This document shows positions 8,201 through 13,920 of a stretch of 19,128 nt of DNA, in pieces. Below the pieces are notes generated by a model. It made no database searches. It was not told where the DNA came from and saw nothing but the letters and a program-made list of their open reading frames with translations. A program made the translations under genes and the position numbers. Origin of the DNA: Actinomycetota bacterium (GTDB lineage: Bacteria > Actinomycetota > Humimicrobiia > Humimicrobiales > Humimicrobiaceae); the NCBI GenBank assembly GCA_016783985.1, contig JADHVM010000013.1:1-19128 (forward strand), read 5' to 3'. Position 1 is the first letter of the stretch. Each line of letters opens with the position of its first letter.

Positions 8201-8366
8201 TGAAAATGAAAGAAAGGTTATTAAAAAATATTTAGATTATATAAAGAAAGAAACATTAAGTATTAGCTTAAACTTTGAGTTGAAGGATAGTTATTTTACT
8301 AAAGATATAGGTGTTAACAAATCAAAAATAAAAATTGGCATTAAAGTAATTGGGAGTGTAGTATAA
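5223..8366 (+). CDS. ileS: Isoleucyl-tRNA synthetase, IleRS2 type, with altered HIGH motif (GVHH)
   Basis: This 1047-residue class I synthetase charges tRNA-Ile. Its N-terminus (VNLVKLEEKILEFWKKNKIF) and the YEGPPTANGKPG and YYVLRKAGWDTHGLPVELE segments are those of IleRS2, the eukaryote-like form that is insensitive to mupirocin. Where class I enzymes have HIGH, this protein has G55-V56-H57-H58, that is, the first and third motif positions are swapped. The KMSKS loop is intact (K590-S594). The editing (CP1) domain with TTTPWTLISN and the DEGTGIVHIAPAFGEDD segment is present. Cysteine pairs YCPRCG, FCWRCE and KCDKCG suggest zinc-binding insertions. No frameshift is seen. No T-box leader fits in the 74-bp upstream gap. 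lspA follows after 5 bp. An ATG at 5214 is an alternative start. Confidence 0.96.
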   Translation: MFKKVEARVNLVKLEEKILEFWKKNKIFEKSLSKTKGNKKFIFYEGPPTANGKPGVHHALSRVFKDIFPRYKTMKGYYVLRKAGWDTHGLPVELEIEKKLNINSKKEIENIGIEKFNRLCRESVMKYEEDWKRLTERIGFWLDMENAYFTFKNNYIESIWWILKTIWDKGLLYEDYKIVPYCPRCGTALSSHEVALGYKEIKDYSVIVKIPLKEKENTYLLVWTTTPWTLISNVACAVKEDAWYIEVKYENENLILAKDLCSDIFGEKSNLKVINEFKGDALISDYYIPLYKYTEGNAYKVIGGDFVSTDEGTGIVHIAPAFGEDDMKVGKLNNLPVVQMVDEEGRFKKNVKKFANLYIEESNDKIVKDLKDRNLLFSVKEFEHSYPFCWRCEKRLIYYAKKSWYIKTTAIKQNLLDLNRKINWYPGHIKDGRFGKWLENNIDWALTRERYWGTPFPVWVDENGHKTCIGSVEELKKKAICEFDGLDLHRPFVDNIILKCDKCGKDMHRVPEVIDVWFDSGSMPFAQYHYPFENKEIFSESYPADFICEAIDQTRGWFYTMLAISTLLYKKSSFKNVLCLGLINDENGQKMSKSKGNVVEPWDILNKQGADALRWYFFTSVSPWLPKNFSIKLIDEAIRKFILTLWNTYSFFVIYANIDNFNPYNYKLDVGDRYEIDRWIISELNKTIKNVNTLMDNYNVTDSGRLIQQFVDNLSNWYVRRSRRRFWKSEEDKDKISAYKTLYECLVSISKLTAPYVPFISEEIYKNLTGSLSKGFESVHLEGYPAADESLIDEDLSFKMEAARRVVSLGRSVRSKINIKTRQPLTSAKIFFNKDEKKDDACKHFKGIILDELNVKKVELADGLEDLVSYDIKPDLKIIGSKYGKLVPKIREALNLKDPSKIMSKVKGNKDVRLNIAGKIIDLKQDEILIETKNRKNLGVESDGEYTVGISTIISEELMEEGFCRELIHKIQNLRKEAGFEIENTISTFIICSENERKVIKKYLDYIKKETLSISLNFELKDSYFTKDIGVNKSKIKIGIKVIGSVV

Positions 8367-8371
8367 AGAAA

Positions 8372-8863
8372 ATGGATTTAAAAAAATCAAAATTTATAAT
8401 GAACTTTCTTTTTGTGTTAAGTTCTATAATAATTATTGTAATAGATCAAGTTACAAAATACATGGTAAATACGAAGATTCCATTAAATTCTTCTGTTGAG
8501 ATTATTCCAAATATTATTTTCATATCTCATATTAAAAACAGCGGAGCAGCTTTTGGGATATTCCAGAATAGGACAAATGTTTTTATTGTAATTTCAATAA
8601 TAGCTATTATTTTAATTATAATATTAAAAATAAAATTAAATCTTGATTCCATTTTTTATAATATTTCACTTGGTTTTATTTTAGGCGGGGCAATTGGAAA
8701 TTTGATAGATAGAATTGTTTTTAGGGAAGTTATTGATTTCATACATCTTAGATATTTTGCTGTTTTTAATGTTGCAGATAGCTTTATTTGTATTGGTTTT
8801 GGTATTGTTATAATATTGATACTGAAGAATTATTTTAAAAGAGGTGCAAACAAGAAGAATTGA
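8372..8863 (+). CDS. lspA: Lipoprotein signal peptidase (signal peptidase II)
   Basis: This 163-residue membrane aspartyl protease removes the signal peptide from diacylglyceryl-modified prolipoproteins. Four hydrophobic segments are visible, and the family boxes occur in order: DQVTKY (D25), NSGAAFG (residues 56-62), GGAIGNLIDR (105-114) followed by VIDFI, and FNVADSFI. By comparison with characterised LspA enzymes the catalytic pair is D122 (VIDF) and D136 (NVAD). The C-terminus is basic. The start lies 5 bp after the ileS stop and lacks a clear Shine-Dalgarno, so it is probably translated by coupling to ileS. The end overlaps the next start by 4 bp. Order ileS-lspA-rluD is common in Gram-positive and related bacteria. 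Confidence 0.96.
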   Translation: MDLKKSKFIMNFLFVLSSIIIIVIDQVTKYMVNTKIPLNSSVEIIPNIIFISHIKNSGAAFGIFQNRTNVFIVISIIAIILIIILKIKLNLDSIFYNISLGFILGGAIGNLIDRIVFREVIDFIHLRYFAVFNVADSFICIGFGIVIILILKNYFKRGANKKN

Positions 8864-9825
8864 TAAAAAATTATATTGGAAATACCGATTTCATTATAAG
8901 CAGTGAAGATGCAGGGAAGAGAATAGATAAGTTTTTAACTGCTAAAATTAAAGAAAAATCAAGAAGTTATATACAGAAATTAATTGAAAATAAAAAAGTT
9001 AAAGTCAATAAGAAGATTGTTAGTAAGAATTATAAGCTATTATGTAATGATGAAATAATTATTGAAAGCACTAATATTGATAGAATTGAAAAAGAATTAA
9101 AACCGCAGGATTTAAAATTAAATATTGTTTATGAAAATGATTATTTTTTTATAATTTCAAAAGATGCTGGATTAGTTACTCACCCATCTCCAGGCTATAA
9201 TGAAAACACTCTTGTAAATGCACTATTATTCTATTGTAATAAACTTTCCACATTATCAGGAGAATCAAGAGCAGGAATAATTCATAGATTAGATAAAGAT
9301 ACTTCAGGTCTTATTATTATAGCTAAAAATGATGAGATTCATAGAAAAATATCAGAGCAATTTAAGTCAAGAGAAGTAAGAAAAACTTATGCTGCATTAG
9401 TTTGGGGACTGTTTAACGAGAAGGAAGGGGAAATAGAGCTACCTATTGGGAGGTCAAGACTGGATAGAAAGAAAATGAGTGTAGCTATTGATGGTGGGAA
9501 AAAAGCATTAACAAGTTTTAAAGTTATGGAAGAATTTAATAATTGTTCACTTTTAAATATATATCCTAAAACAGGAAGGACGCATCAAATAAGAGTGCAT
9601 TTTAGTTATATTGACCATCCAGTTATTGGAGACAAGAAGTATGGCAATAAATATTCAGATAAATTAGCACTAGAAATTGATTTAAATAGACAATTTTTAC
9701 ATGCAAAGAAATTAATTTTTAAAAATCCTGTTACAGGGGAAGAAATGACTATTGAAGATGAACTAGCAGATGAATTAAGGGAATGTTTGGAAAAATTAAG
9801 GAGAAATAAACGAAGTATTAATTAA
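8860..9825 (+). CDS. RluD-family 23S rRNA pseudouridine synthase
   Basis: The 321-residue protein has an N-terminal S4 RNA-binding domain (about residues 17-70: GKRIDKFLTAKI, SRSYIQKLIENKKVKVN) and an RluA-type catalytic domain. The catalytic motif HRLDKDTSGLIIIAKN carries the essential Asp at D145. KTYAALVWG and TGRTHQIRVHF are further family motifs. It is expected to isomerise uridines in 23S rRNA, as RluD does, but the exact target cannot be told from sequence. The TTG at 8860 overlaps the lspA stop (TTGA, 4 bp), with GAGGTG at 8841-8846 upstream as the ribosome-binding site. A TAAAAGGAGA ribosome-binding site for the next gene starts just after its stop codon. Confidence 0.93.
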   Translation: MIKNYIGNTDFIISSEDAGKRIDKFLTAKIKEKSRSYIQKLIENKKVKVNKKIVSKNYKLLCNDEIIIESTNIDRIEKELKPQDLKLNIVYENDYFFIISKDAGLVTHPSPGYNENTLVNALLFYCNKLSTLSGESRAGIIHRLDKDTSGLIIIAKNDEIHRKISEQFKSREVRKTYAALVWGLFNEKEGEIELPIGRSRLDRKKMSVAIDGGKKALTSFKVMEEFNNCSLLNIYPKTGRTHQIRVHFSYIDHPVIGDKKYGNKYSDKLALEIDLNRQFLHAKKLIFKNPVTGEEMTIEDELADELRECLEKLRRNKRSIN

Positions 9826-9847
9826 TTTTTTAAAAGGAGAGTATAAA

Positions 9848-10135
9848 TTGGCAAATATAAGAAGAGTGGTACTAGATGTATTAAAGCCGCACACACCCAA
9901 TATGGTTGAATTAGCAGTACAGCTGGCAGATATTGAGGGAATAGATGGCGTAGATGTATCATTGACCGAAATGGATCAAAAGGTAGAAAATGTTAAAATA
10001 ACATGTGAAGGTGATTCTATTAATTATGAAGAAGTGGAAAAAATTATAATCCAGAATGGTGCATCAATTCATAGTCTGGATAAAGTATCTGCGGGTGCAA
10101 GCTTAATTGAAGAAGTAACGACTCAACAGGATTAA
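9848..10135 (+). CDS. DUF211 family protein
   Basis: The 95-residue protein begins with the family signature IRRVVLDVLKPHTPNMVELA. It continues with GIDGVDVSLTEMDQKVENVKITCEG and ends in GASIHSLDKVSAGASL. DUF211 proteins are small ferredoxin-like-fold, oligomeric proteins found mainly in archaea and in scattered bacteria; their function is not established. The start is TTG at 9848, supported by AGGAG at 9835-9839 with 8-nt spacing. The gene probably ends the ileS-lspA-rluD transcript. Its stop codon lies 1 bp from the stop of the oppositely oriented permease gene, leaving no space for a terminator. Confidence 0.85.
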   Translation: MANIRRVVLDVLKPHTPNMVELAVQLADIEGIDGVDVSLTEMDQKVENVKITCEGDSINYEEVEKIIIQNGASIHSLDKVSAGASLIEEVTTQQD

Positions 10136-10136
10136 A

Positions 10137-11078
10137 TTAAGTTGCTCTAATCTCTTGCTTCATAAATATTATATATGAGATAGCAAAACAAATTATTGCT
10201 AATGCAGAAATTGCAATTAGCTGAGGCCATATCTGCAGTAGACTCTGACTAATAGAGAGTGGATTAAGTATCATTTTGCTTAAATCAGAAGCCATGACAG
10301 GCTGTAGCATAAAATGGCCTCCTACTGGAATAAGTAAAGTCATTATAGCTTCAGAGAATAATGTAGATGGAGATATTCTTAATATATTTTGTCCAATAGT
10401 GAAATTTTTTATTTGAATAGCAGCGCTGGCATTTTCTAAAGGTGCTAATGAATTTGCAATAGCATTTGCAATTATTGGTAAGAAGAACATGAAAAACAGC
10501 CATAATGCAATGGAAACTAAAATGGAAGTAGCTGTCTTTTCCATAATTACTGAAAATAACATGGACAGTCCCATCCAGAATGTGCCATAAAATATACATA
10601 TAAATATAAAGATTAAAATTCTGAGAATTTCTTCCGAAGACGGCGGTACCCCAATTACTCTAAGGCCAATTCCTGATATAATAAATACAATACTAGCAAT
10701 AATTATACCCATAGTTGTTATACCAGCAAGAAATTTACCATTTATTAAACTATCTCTGTAAATTGGTTGAGAAAGGAGTCTGCTTAAATTGCCTGTCACT
10801 TTTTCACTATTTATTGAATCGAATCCAAATATTATACCTATTAATGGTATAAAGAAACTTATAAATGTTATGAAAGATGGTAAAACGTCTCCAGGGGTAG
10901 TGAATAATCTTAAAAATATATTCTCATTATAAACAGTTGCAACTGCTCTAATATTTTGAAGTGAAACATAAACTGAAGATAGGCCGGCAACATACACAAG
11001 GCCTAATAATATTATAAATTTTTTACTGCTAAAATAATCTGCAAGTTCTTTTCTGTAAACAGTGAGTATACTTCTCAT
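10137..11078 (-). CDS. ABC-2 type transporter permease
   Basis: The 313-residue protein has about six hydrophobic segments. Its N-terminus VYRKELADYFSSKKFIILLG and the segment FGFDSINSEKVTGNLSRLLSQPIYRDSLINGKFLAG are typical of the NosY/ABC-2 permease group. The long extracytoplasmic stretch between the first two membrane segments is also usual. It should pair with the ATPase encoded just upstream to move an unknown substrate across the membrane. The start is strong: GAGGAG sits at the end of the ATPase gene, and only 1 bp separates the ATPase stop from this ATG, which implies translational coupling. It is the last gene of the minus-strand cassette. Substrate cannot be inferred; peptide, lipid or polysaccharide export are all possible. 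Confidence 0.88.
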   Translation of the reverse strand: MRSILTVYRKELADYFSSKKFIILLGLVYVAGLSSVYVSLQNIRAVATVYNENIFLRLFTTPGDVLPSFITFISFFIPLIGIIFGFDSINSEKVTGNLSRLLSQPIYRDSLINGKFLAGITTMGIIIASIVFIISGIGLRVIGVPPSSEEILRILIFIFICIFYGTFWMGLSMLFSVIMEKTATSILVSIALWLFFMFFLPIIANAIANSLAPLENASAAIQIKNFTIGQNILRISPSTLFSEAIMTLLIPVGGHFMLQPVMASDLSKMILNPLSISQSLLQIWPQLIAISALAIICFAISYIIFMKQEIRAT

Positions 11079-11079
11079 C

Positions 11080-12027
11080 TTACTCCTCTTTAAAGTACTT
11101 TAAATATATTTCTTCTAATGCATAATCTTTTATATTCATTCTTGTCATTAAAAGTCCAGAATTAGCAATAATTTTAGAGATTTCAGATCTGATATCTTCA
11201 TCACAAACTAACTCAATTATATTTCCATCCTGGTTAATTTTTTTAACTTTATCTATGTTTTTTAATTTTTCAATTATATCTTTTGACACTTCTGATAATT
11301 CAACTTCTACTCTATATTTTCCTCCGCCAAACAAGCTTCTTCCAAGATTATTTATGTCTCCTTCGCCAATTAATTTTCCTTTAGATAAAACGCCCACGCG
11401 GTGACATATGTTTTGAATCAAATTTAACTGGTGGGATGATATTAAGAAAGTAATTTCTTTATCCTTGTTTAATCTTTTAGTAGTTTCAAGGATTTGGTTG
11501 GCTACTTTTAAATCAAGACCTTCGGTAGGTTCGTCAAATATAACAAGTTCAGGATCTTTTATAAGAACATCTGCAATTCCCAATCTTTGTTTCATGCCTC
11601 TTGAAAATTGCTTGACTAACTGGTTTTTATTTTTTTTAAGGCTTACTATTTCTAATACTTCATCTATTTTTTTAGGAATTTCTTTTTGATTGATATTATT
11701 TAATTCTGCTGTGTAAGCTAAATTCTGTCTTGCAGTCATATCTTCGTAAAAACCCAGCTTTTCTGGGAGATATCCGGTAATTCTTTTTACCTTGAGTGGT
11801 TCTCTAGTTGAATCAAAACCAGAAACACTTATTTTACCTGATGAAGGTTCAGTTAATCCCAGGAGCATCAGTATTATTGTAGACTTTCCAGCTCCATTAG
11901 GTCCAAGCAGACCGTATATTTCTCCTTTACCTATATTTAGGTTTATATTATCAACTACAAGGCTATCATTGTATTTTTTTGATAGGTTTTCTGCAATTAT
12001 TATATTATTGTTTGTTTTCATATCCAT
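11080..12027 (-). CDS. ABC transporter ATP-binding protein
   Basis: This 315-residue cytoplasmic ATPase has Walker A GPNGAGKST (residues 42-50), a Q-loop position occupied by Glu in GYLPE (about 89, common in ABC-2 exporters), and a signature motif QFSRGMKQRL (140-149). Walker B LVIFDEP (161-167), D-loop EGLD and H-loop SSHQ complete the set. The last 100 residues form the DUF4162-like C-terminal extension usual in drug/NatA-type ATPases. The start may be ATG 12027 or the third codon's ATG at 12021; a GGAAG lies inside the end of the upstream gene. The gap to the NEW3 gene is 4 bp and to the permease 1 bp, so the three form one operon. Confidence 0.93.
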   Translation of the reverse strand: MDMKTNNNIIIAENLSKKYNDSLVVDNINLNIGKGEIYGLLGPNGAGKSTIILMLLGLTEPSSGKISVSGFDSTREPLKVKRITGYLPEKLGFYEDMTARQNLAYTAELNNINQKEIPKKIDEVLEIVSLKKNKNQLVKQFSRGMKQRLGIADVLIKDPELVIFDEPTEGLDLKVANQILETTKRLNKDKEITFLISSHQLNLIQNICHRVGVLSKGKLIGEGDINNLGRSLFGGGKYRVEVELSEVSKDIIEKLKNIDKVKKINQDGNIIELVCDEDIRSEISKIIANSGLLMTRMNIKDYALEEIYLKYFKEE

Positions 12028-12031
12028 ATAA

Positions 12032-12946
12032 TTATCTTCTTCCTAATCTAGCAAAAATTACAGCTACTCCTATAACAACAACGACAATAATTCCTATTCC
12101 AACCCAACCCCAGATAGTAGGAGTTAAAACAGTTACTCTGATATCTATACTATCCTCACTATTTTCACTGCTTACTCTAACTGTTAGCATATAATCACCA
12201 GCAATTGTTTTTTCCGGCGGGTTAATTATTAAATCAATTTCTTCGGTAATTCCAGCCTCAAGAGATTCAATATCTTCAGGGTCAAGTTCCACTATCCATC
12301 CTTCTGGTTCGTCTGTATTGAATTTTATATTTTCTATTGATGTAGAACCCGAATTTTTAAGTTTTAATTCAAAGTGATTATCTTTTCCTGAAGATACATC
12401 TGTATCATATCTGCCGCTTTTTGTAGTTAGGCTGAGTTCGTAAGATGCAGTTATTATTGCTTTTAACTCTATAGAATTTTCTAACTCTAATTCTTCATTG
12501 GAAATTGTTACGACTATGTCGTACTCGCCAGGATCCATCTGTACAAGCGGGATTGCATAAATTTTAATAGATTCATTTTTACCAGGTTTTAACTTAATTG
12601 CAGATATCTCGGTAGCTGCATATGCTTGTGTAACTGCTGCATACCATCCCTCTGGAGCTTCTGCTAGTAAGTCAAAGGTATATTCTTCAGTACCAATATA
12701 TAAAATATCTGTTTGAAATTCAAAAGTCGCACCCGATTTGGCTTGAATTTCAGGAAAAGTTATATCAAATTCTATTGATTCTGGAATTTCAATTTCTTCA
12801 ATTTCTTCTGCTTCTTCTTCTATTGCTTCATCATCTACTTCTTCCTGTGCAAAAAGTGCACATGGAATTAGCAGAATAAATGAAAGAGTAAAGATTATAA
12901 TTGTTATTAGTACTGATAATTTTATTTTCATTTTTTTATTTTCCAC
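12032..12946 (-). CDS. Membrane-anchored secreted protein with NEW3-type domains, partner of the ABC exporter
   Basis: The 304-residue protein has an N-terminal signal peptide (basic start, hydrophobic core to about residue 32, likely cleavage after ALFA at 33). A very acidic segment follows (about residues 35-54, mostly Glu). Beta-rich repeats then follow, with the NEW3/COG1470-like patterns APEGWYA, PGEYDIVVTISNE, EPEGWIVELDPEDIESLEAG and AGDYMLTVRVSSE. The C-terminus is one membrane helix (about 279-298) ending in RLGRR. It should sit outside the cell, anchored by that helix. NEW3-type proteins commonly accompany an ABC ATPase and permease, as here, but their role is unclear. The start is GTG 12946, with GGGAG at 12956-12960 9 nt upstream; an internal ATG at 12931 lacks such a site. 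Confidence 0.8.
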   Translation of the reverse strand: MENKKMKIKLSVLITIIIFTLSFILLIPCALFAQEEVDDEAIEEEAEEIEEIEIPESIEFDITFPEIQAKSGATFEFQTDILYIGTEEYTFDLLAEAPEGWYAAVTQAYAATEISAIKLKPGKNESIKIYAIPLVQMDPGEYDIVVTISNEELELENSIELKAIITASYELSLTTKSGRYDTDVSSGKDNHFELKLKNSGSTSIENIKFNTDEPEGWIVELDPEDIESLEAGITEEIDLIINPPEKTIAGDYMLTVRVSSENSEDSIDIRVTVLTPTIWGWVGIGIIVVVVIGVAVIFARLGRR

Positions 12947-12955
12947 TTTCTAGAT

Positions 12956-12960
12956 CTCCC
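12956..12960 (-). promoter_or_regulatory. Ribosome-binding site deciding the GTG start of the NEW3 gene
   Basis: On the minus strand, AAAGGGAGAT contains GGGAG (rc of 12956-12960) 9 nt before the GTG at 12946. The alternative ATG five codons later has no purine-rich element at the right distance. Confidence 0.55.
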
Positions 12961-13017
12961 TTTCCTAATTATAAATTGTTTTTAATTTTTAAAATTAAAT
13001 AAAAAAAACTGTTTAAA

Positions 13018-13049
13018 AGTATCCTAATTTTAGAGTATCTTAATTTTAT
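13018..13049. repeat. Tandem 16-bp direct repeat covering a candidate promoter
   Basis: AGTATCCTAATTTTAG (13018-13033) is followed immediately by AGTATCTTAATTTTAT (13034-13049), identical at 14 of 16 positions. Each copy holds an ATTTTA, which reads TAAAAT on the minus strand and could serve as a -10 box. It may be an operator pair or a slippage duplication. Confidence 0.5.
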
Positions 13050-13087
13050 TTCAAGTGAAAGTTTAATATATTAAATAATTATGTCAA
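13027..13087 (-). promoter_or_regulatory. Candidate promoters of the NEW3-ABC cassette
   Basis: Two options are visible on the minus strand. Option A has a perfect TTGACA (rc of 13082-13087), a 16-bp spacer and TAAACT (rc of 13060-13065). Option B has TTGAAA (rc of 13049-13054), a 16-bp spacer and TAAAAT (rc of 13027-13032). Leaders would be about 105 or 75 nt. In such AT-rich DNA neither can be chosen by eye. Confidence 0.35.
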
Positions 13088-13124
13088 TATAAATCTTTAA
13101 TGGAATTTTTTTTTATAATTTATC

Positions 13125-13153
13125 TTGTTTTTATTTTTAAAATTTCATATAGT
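13125..13153 (+). promoter_or_regulatory. Candidate pyr operon promoter
   Basis: TTGTTT (13125-13130) and TATAGT (13148-13153) are separated by 17 bp. Transcription would start near 13160, about 28 nt before the PyrR-binding hairpin, which is the expected place. A TATAAT at 13114-13119 lacks a good -35 box at the right distance. Confidence 0.5.
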
Positions 13154-13187
13154 ATCAAAGGTATAAAAAATTTAATAGGGAAATTTT

Positions 13188-13220
13188 ACCTTTAAAATAG
13201 TCCAGAGAGGCTAAAAGGAT
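13188..13220 (+). promoter_or_regulatory. PyrR-binding RNA hairpin (anti-antiterminator) of the pyr leader
   Basis: AGTCCAGAGAGGCT at 13199-13212 matches the PyrR-binding-loop consensus of the Bacillus pyr operon as I know it (ARUCCNGNGAGGYU). It folds as expected: lower stem CCUUU/AAAGG (13189-13193 with 13214-13218), a purine bulge AAAA (13194-13197), upper stem UAGUC/GGCUA (13198-13202 with 13209-13213) and the hexaloop CAGAGA (13203-13208). PyrR with bound UMP stabilises this hairpin, which prevents the antiterminator and allows termination. Confidence 0.9.
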
Positions 13221-13273
13221 AAATTGGGAAAAATATATAATAAATATTTAAATTTAATTACTTTTAAAGCCTT
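13207..13273 (+). promoter_or_regulatory. pyr antiterminator pairing
   Basis: The 3' side of the binding loop, GAGGCUAAAAG (13207-13217), can pair with CUUUU-AA-AGCCUU (13261-13273): eleven base pairs with a 2-nt bulge. It uses bases of the binding loop and CCUU of the terminator's left arm, so it excludes both, as an antiterminator must. Confidence 0.7.
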
Positions 13274-13302
13274 CTTGCTATTATGGTAGGAAGGTTTTTT
13301 TT
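13270..13302 (+). terminator. Attenuator terminator of the pyr leader
   Basis: Left arm CCTTCTTGCT (13270-13279), loop ATTAT (13280-13284), right arm GGTAGGAAGG (13285-13294), then eight T (13295-13302). The ten-pair stem includes some G-T pairs. It ends 22 bp before the pyrR start codon and is the only textbook intrinsic terminator I find in the window. Confidence 0.88.
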
Positions 13303-13324
13303 ATTGTAATTTTTTTATAATAAA

Positions 13325-13876
13325 ATGAAAGAAAAAACATTAAAAGAAAAAGCATTAATTCTAAATGAAATTGATATTGACAGAGTACTAAAAAGAATTT
13401 CGCATGAGATACTTGAAAGAAACAAAGGAAGTAAGAATTTAGTTTTTATAGGTATTCAGAAAAGAGGTGTTCCTCTTGCAAAAAGAATATCTAAAAGTAT
13501 TGATGATTTAGAAAAGAGCAAGATTAAAGTAGGCAAACTTGATATTACATTTTACAGGGATGATATTGGAAAAAAGATTAAGCCTGAGGTTGAAATTACT
13601 GATATACCTTTCGAGATAGTAGATAAAGATATTATCCTTGTGGATGATGTCTTGTATACAGGAAGGACTATCAGAGCTTCACTAGATGCTCTTATTGATT
13701 TTGGAAGGCCAAAGTCAATACAACTTGTAGTGTTAATTGATAGAGGACATAGAGAACTGCCTATTAGGGCAGATTATGTTGGGAAAAATATACCTACATC
13801 AGAAGATGAATTTGTTGATGTTAAATTAAAGGAAGTAGATGGTATTGATAGAGTAACAATTTGTGAAAAAATATGA
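13325..13876 (+). CDS. pyrR: PyrR: bifunctional pyr attenuation regulator / uracil phosphoribosyltransferase
   Basis: The 183-residue protein fits PyrR (about 180). The PRPP-binding motif DIILVDDVLYTGRT contains D107, D108 and T112-T115. The N-terminal part KALILNEIDIDRVLKRISHEILERN, and LDITFYRDD, are PyrR signatures that separate it from simple phosphoribosyltransferases. In the family it binds pyr leader RNA when UMP or UTP is high and causes early termination; many also have weak uracil phosphoribosyltransferase activity. The matching RNA hairpin lies just upstream at 13188-13220, so autoregulation is strongly supported. ATG 13325 is the only start before the conserved block and has no Shine-Dalgarno. 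pyrB begins 44 bp after the stop. Confidence 0.96.
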   Translation: MKEKTLKEKALILNEIDIDRVLKRISHEILERNKGSKNLVFIGIQKRGVPLAKRISKSIDDLEKSKIKVGKLDITFYRDDIGKKIKPEVEITDIPFEIVDKDIILVDDVLYTGRTIRASLDALIDFGRPKSIQLVVLIDRGHRELPIRADYVGKNIPTSEDEFVDVKLKEVDGIDRVTICEKI

Positions 13877-13920
13877 TTGATAATGCGATTAATAAAATAA
13901 TGTGTATTTGATTTAAAAAA

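Larger units (their letters stand above)
12947..13324. other. 378-bp divergent control region between the NEW3-ABC cassette and the pyr operon
   Basis: The left half carries the ribosome-binding site, leader and candidate promoters of the minus-strand cassette, with a tandem 16-bp repeat at 13018-13049. The right half carries the pyr promoter (13125-13153), the PyrR-binding RNA loop (13188-13220), the antiterminator partner strand (13261-13273) and the attenuator terminator (13270-13302). No ORF is supported. The rest is AT-rich spacer. Confidence 0.85.
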
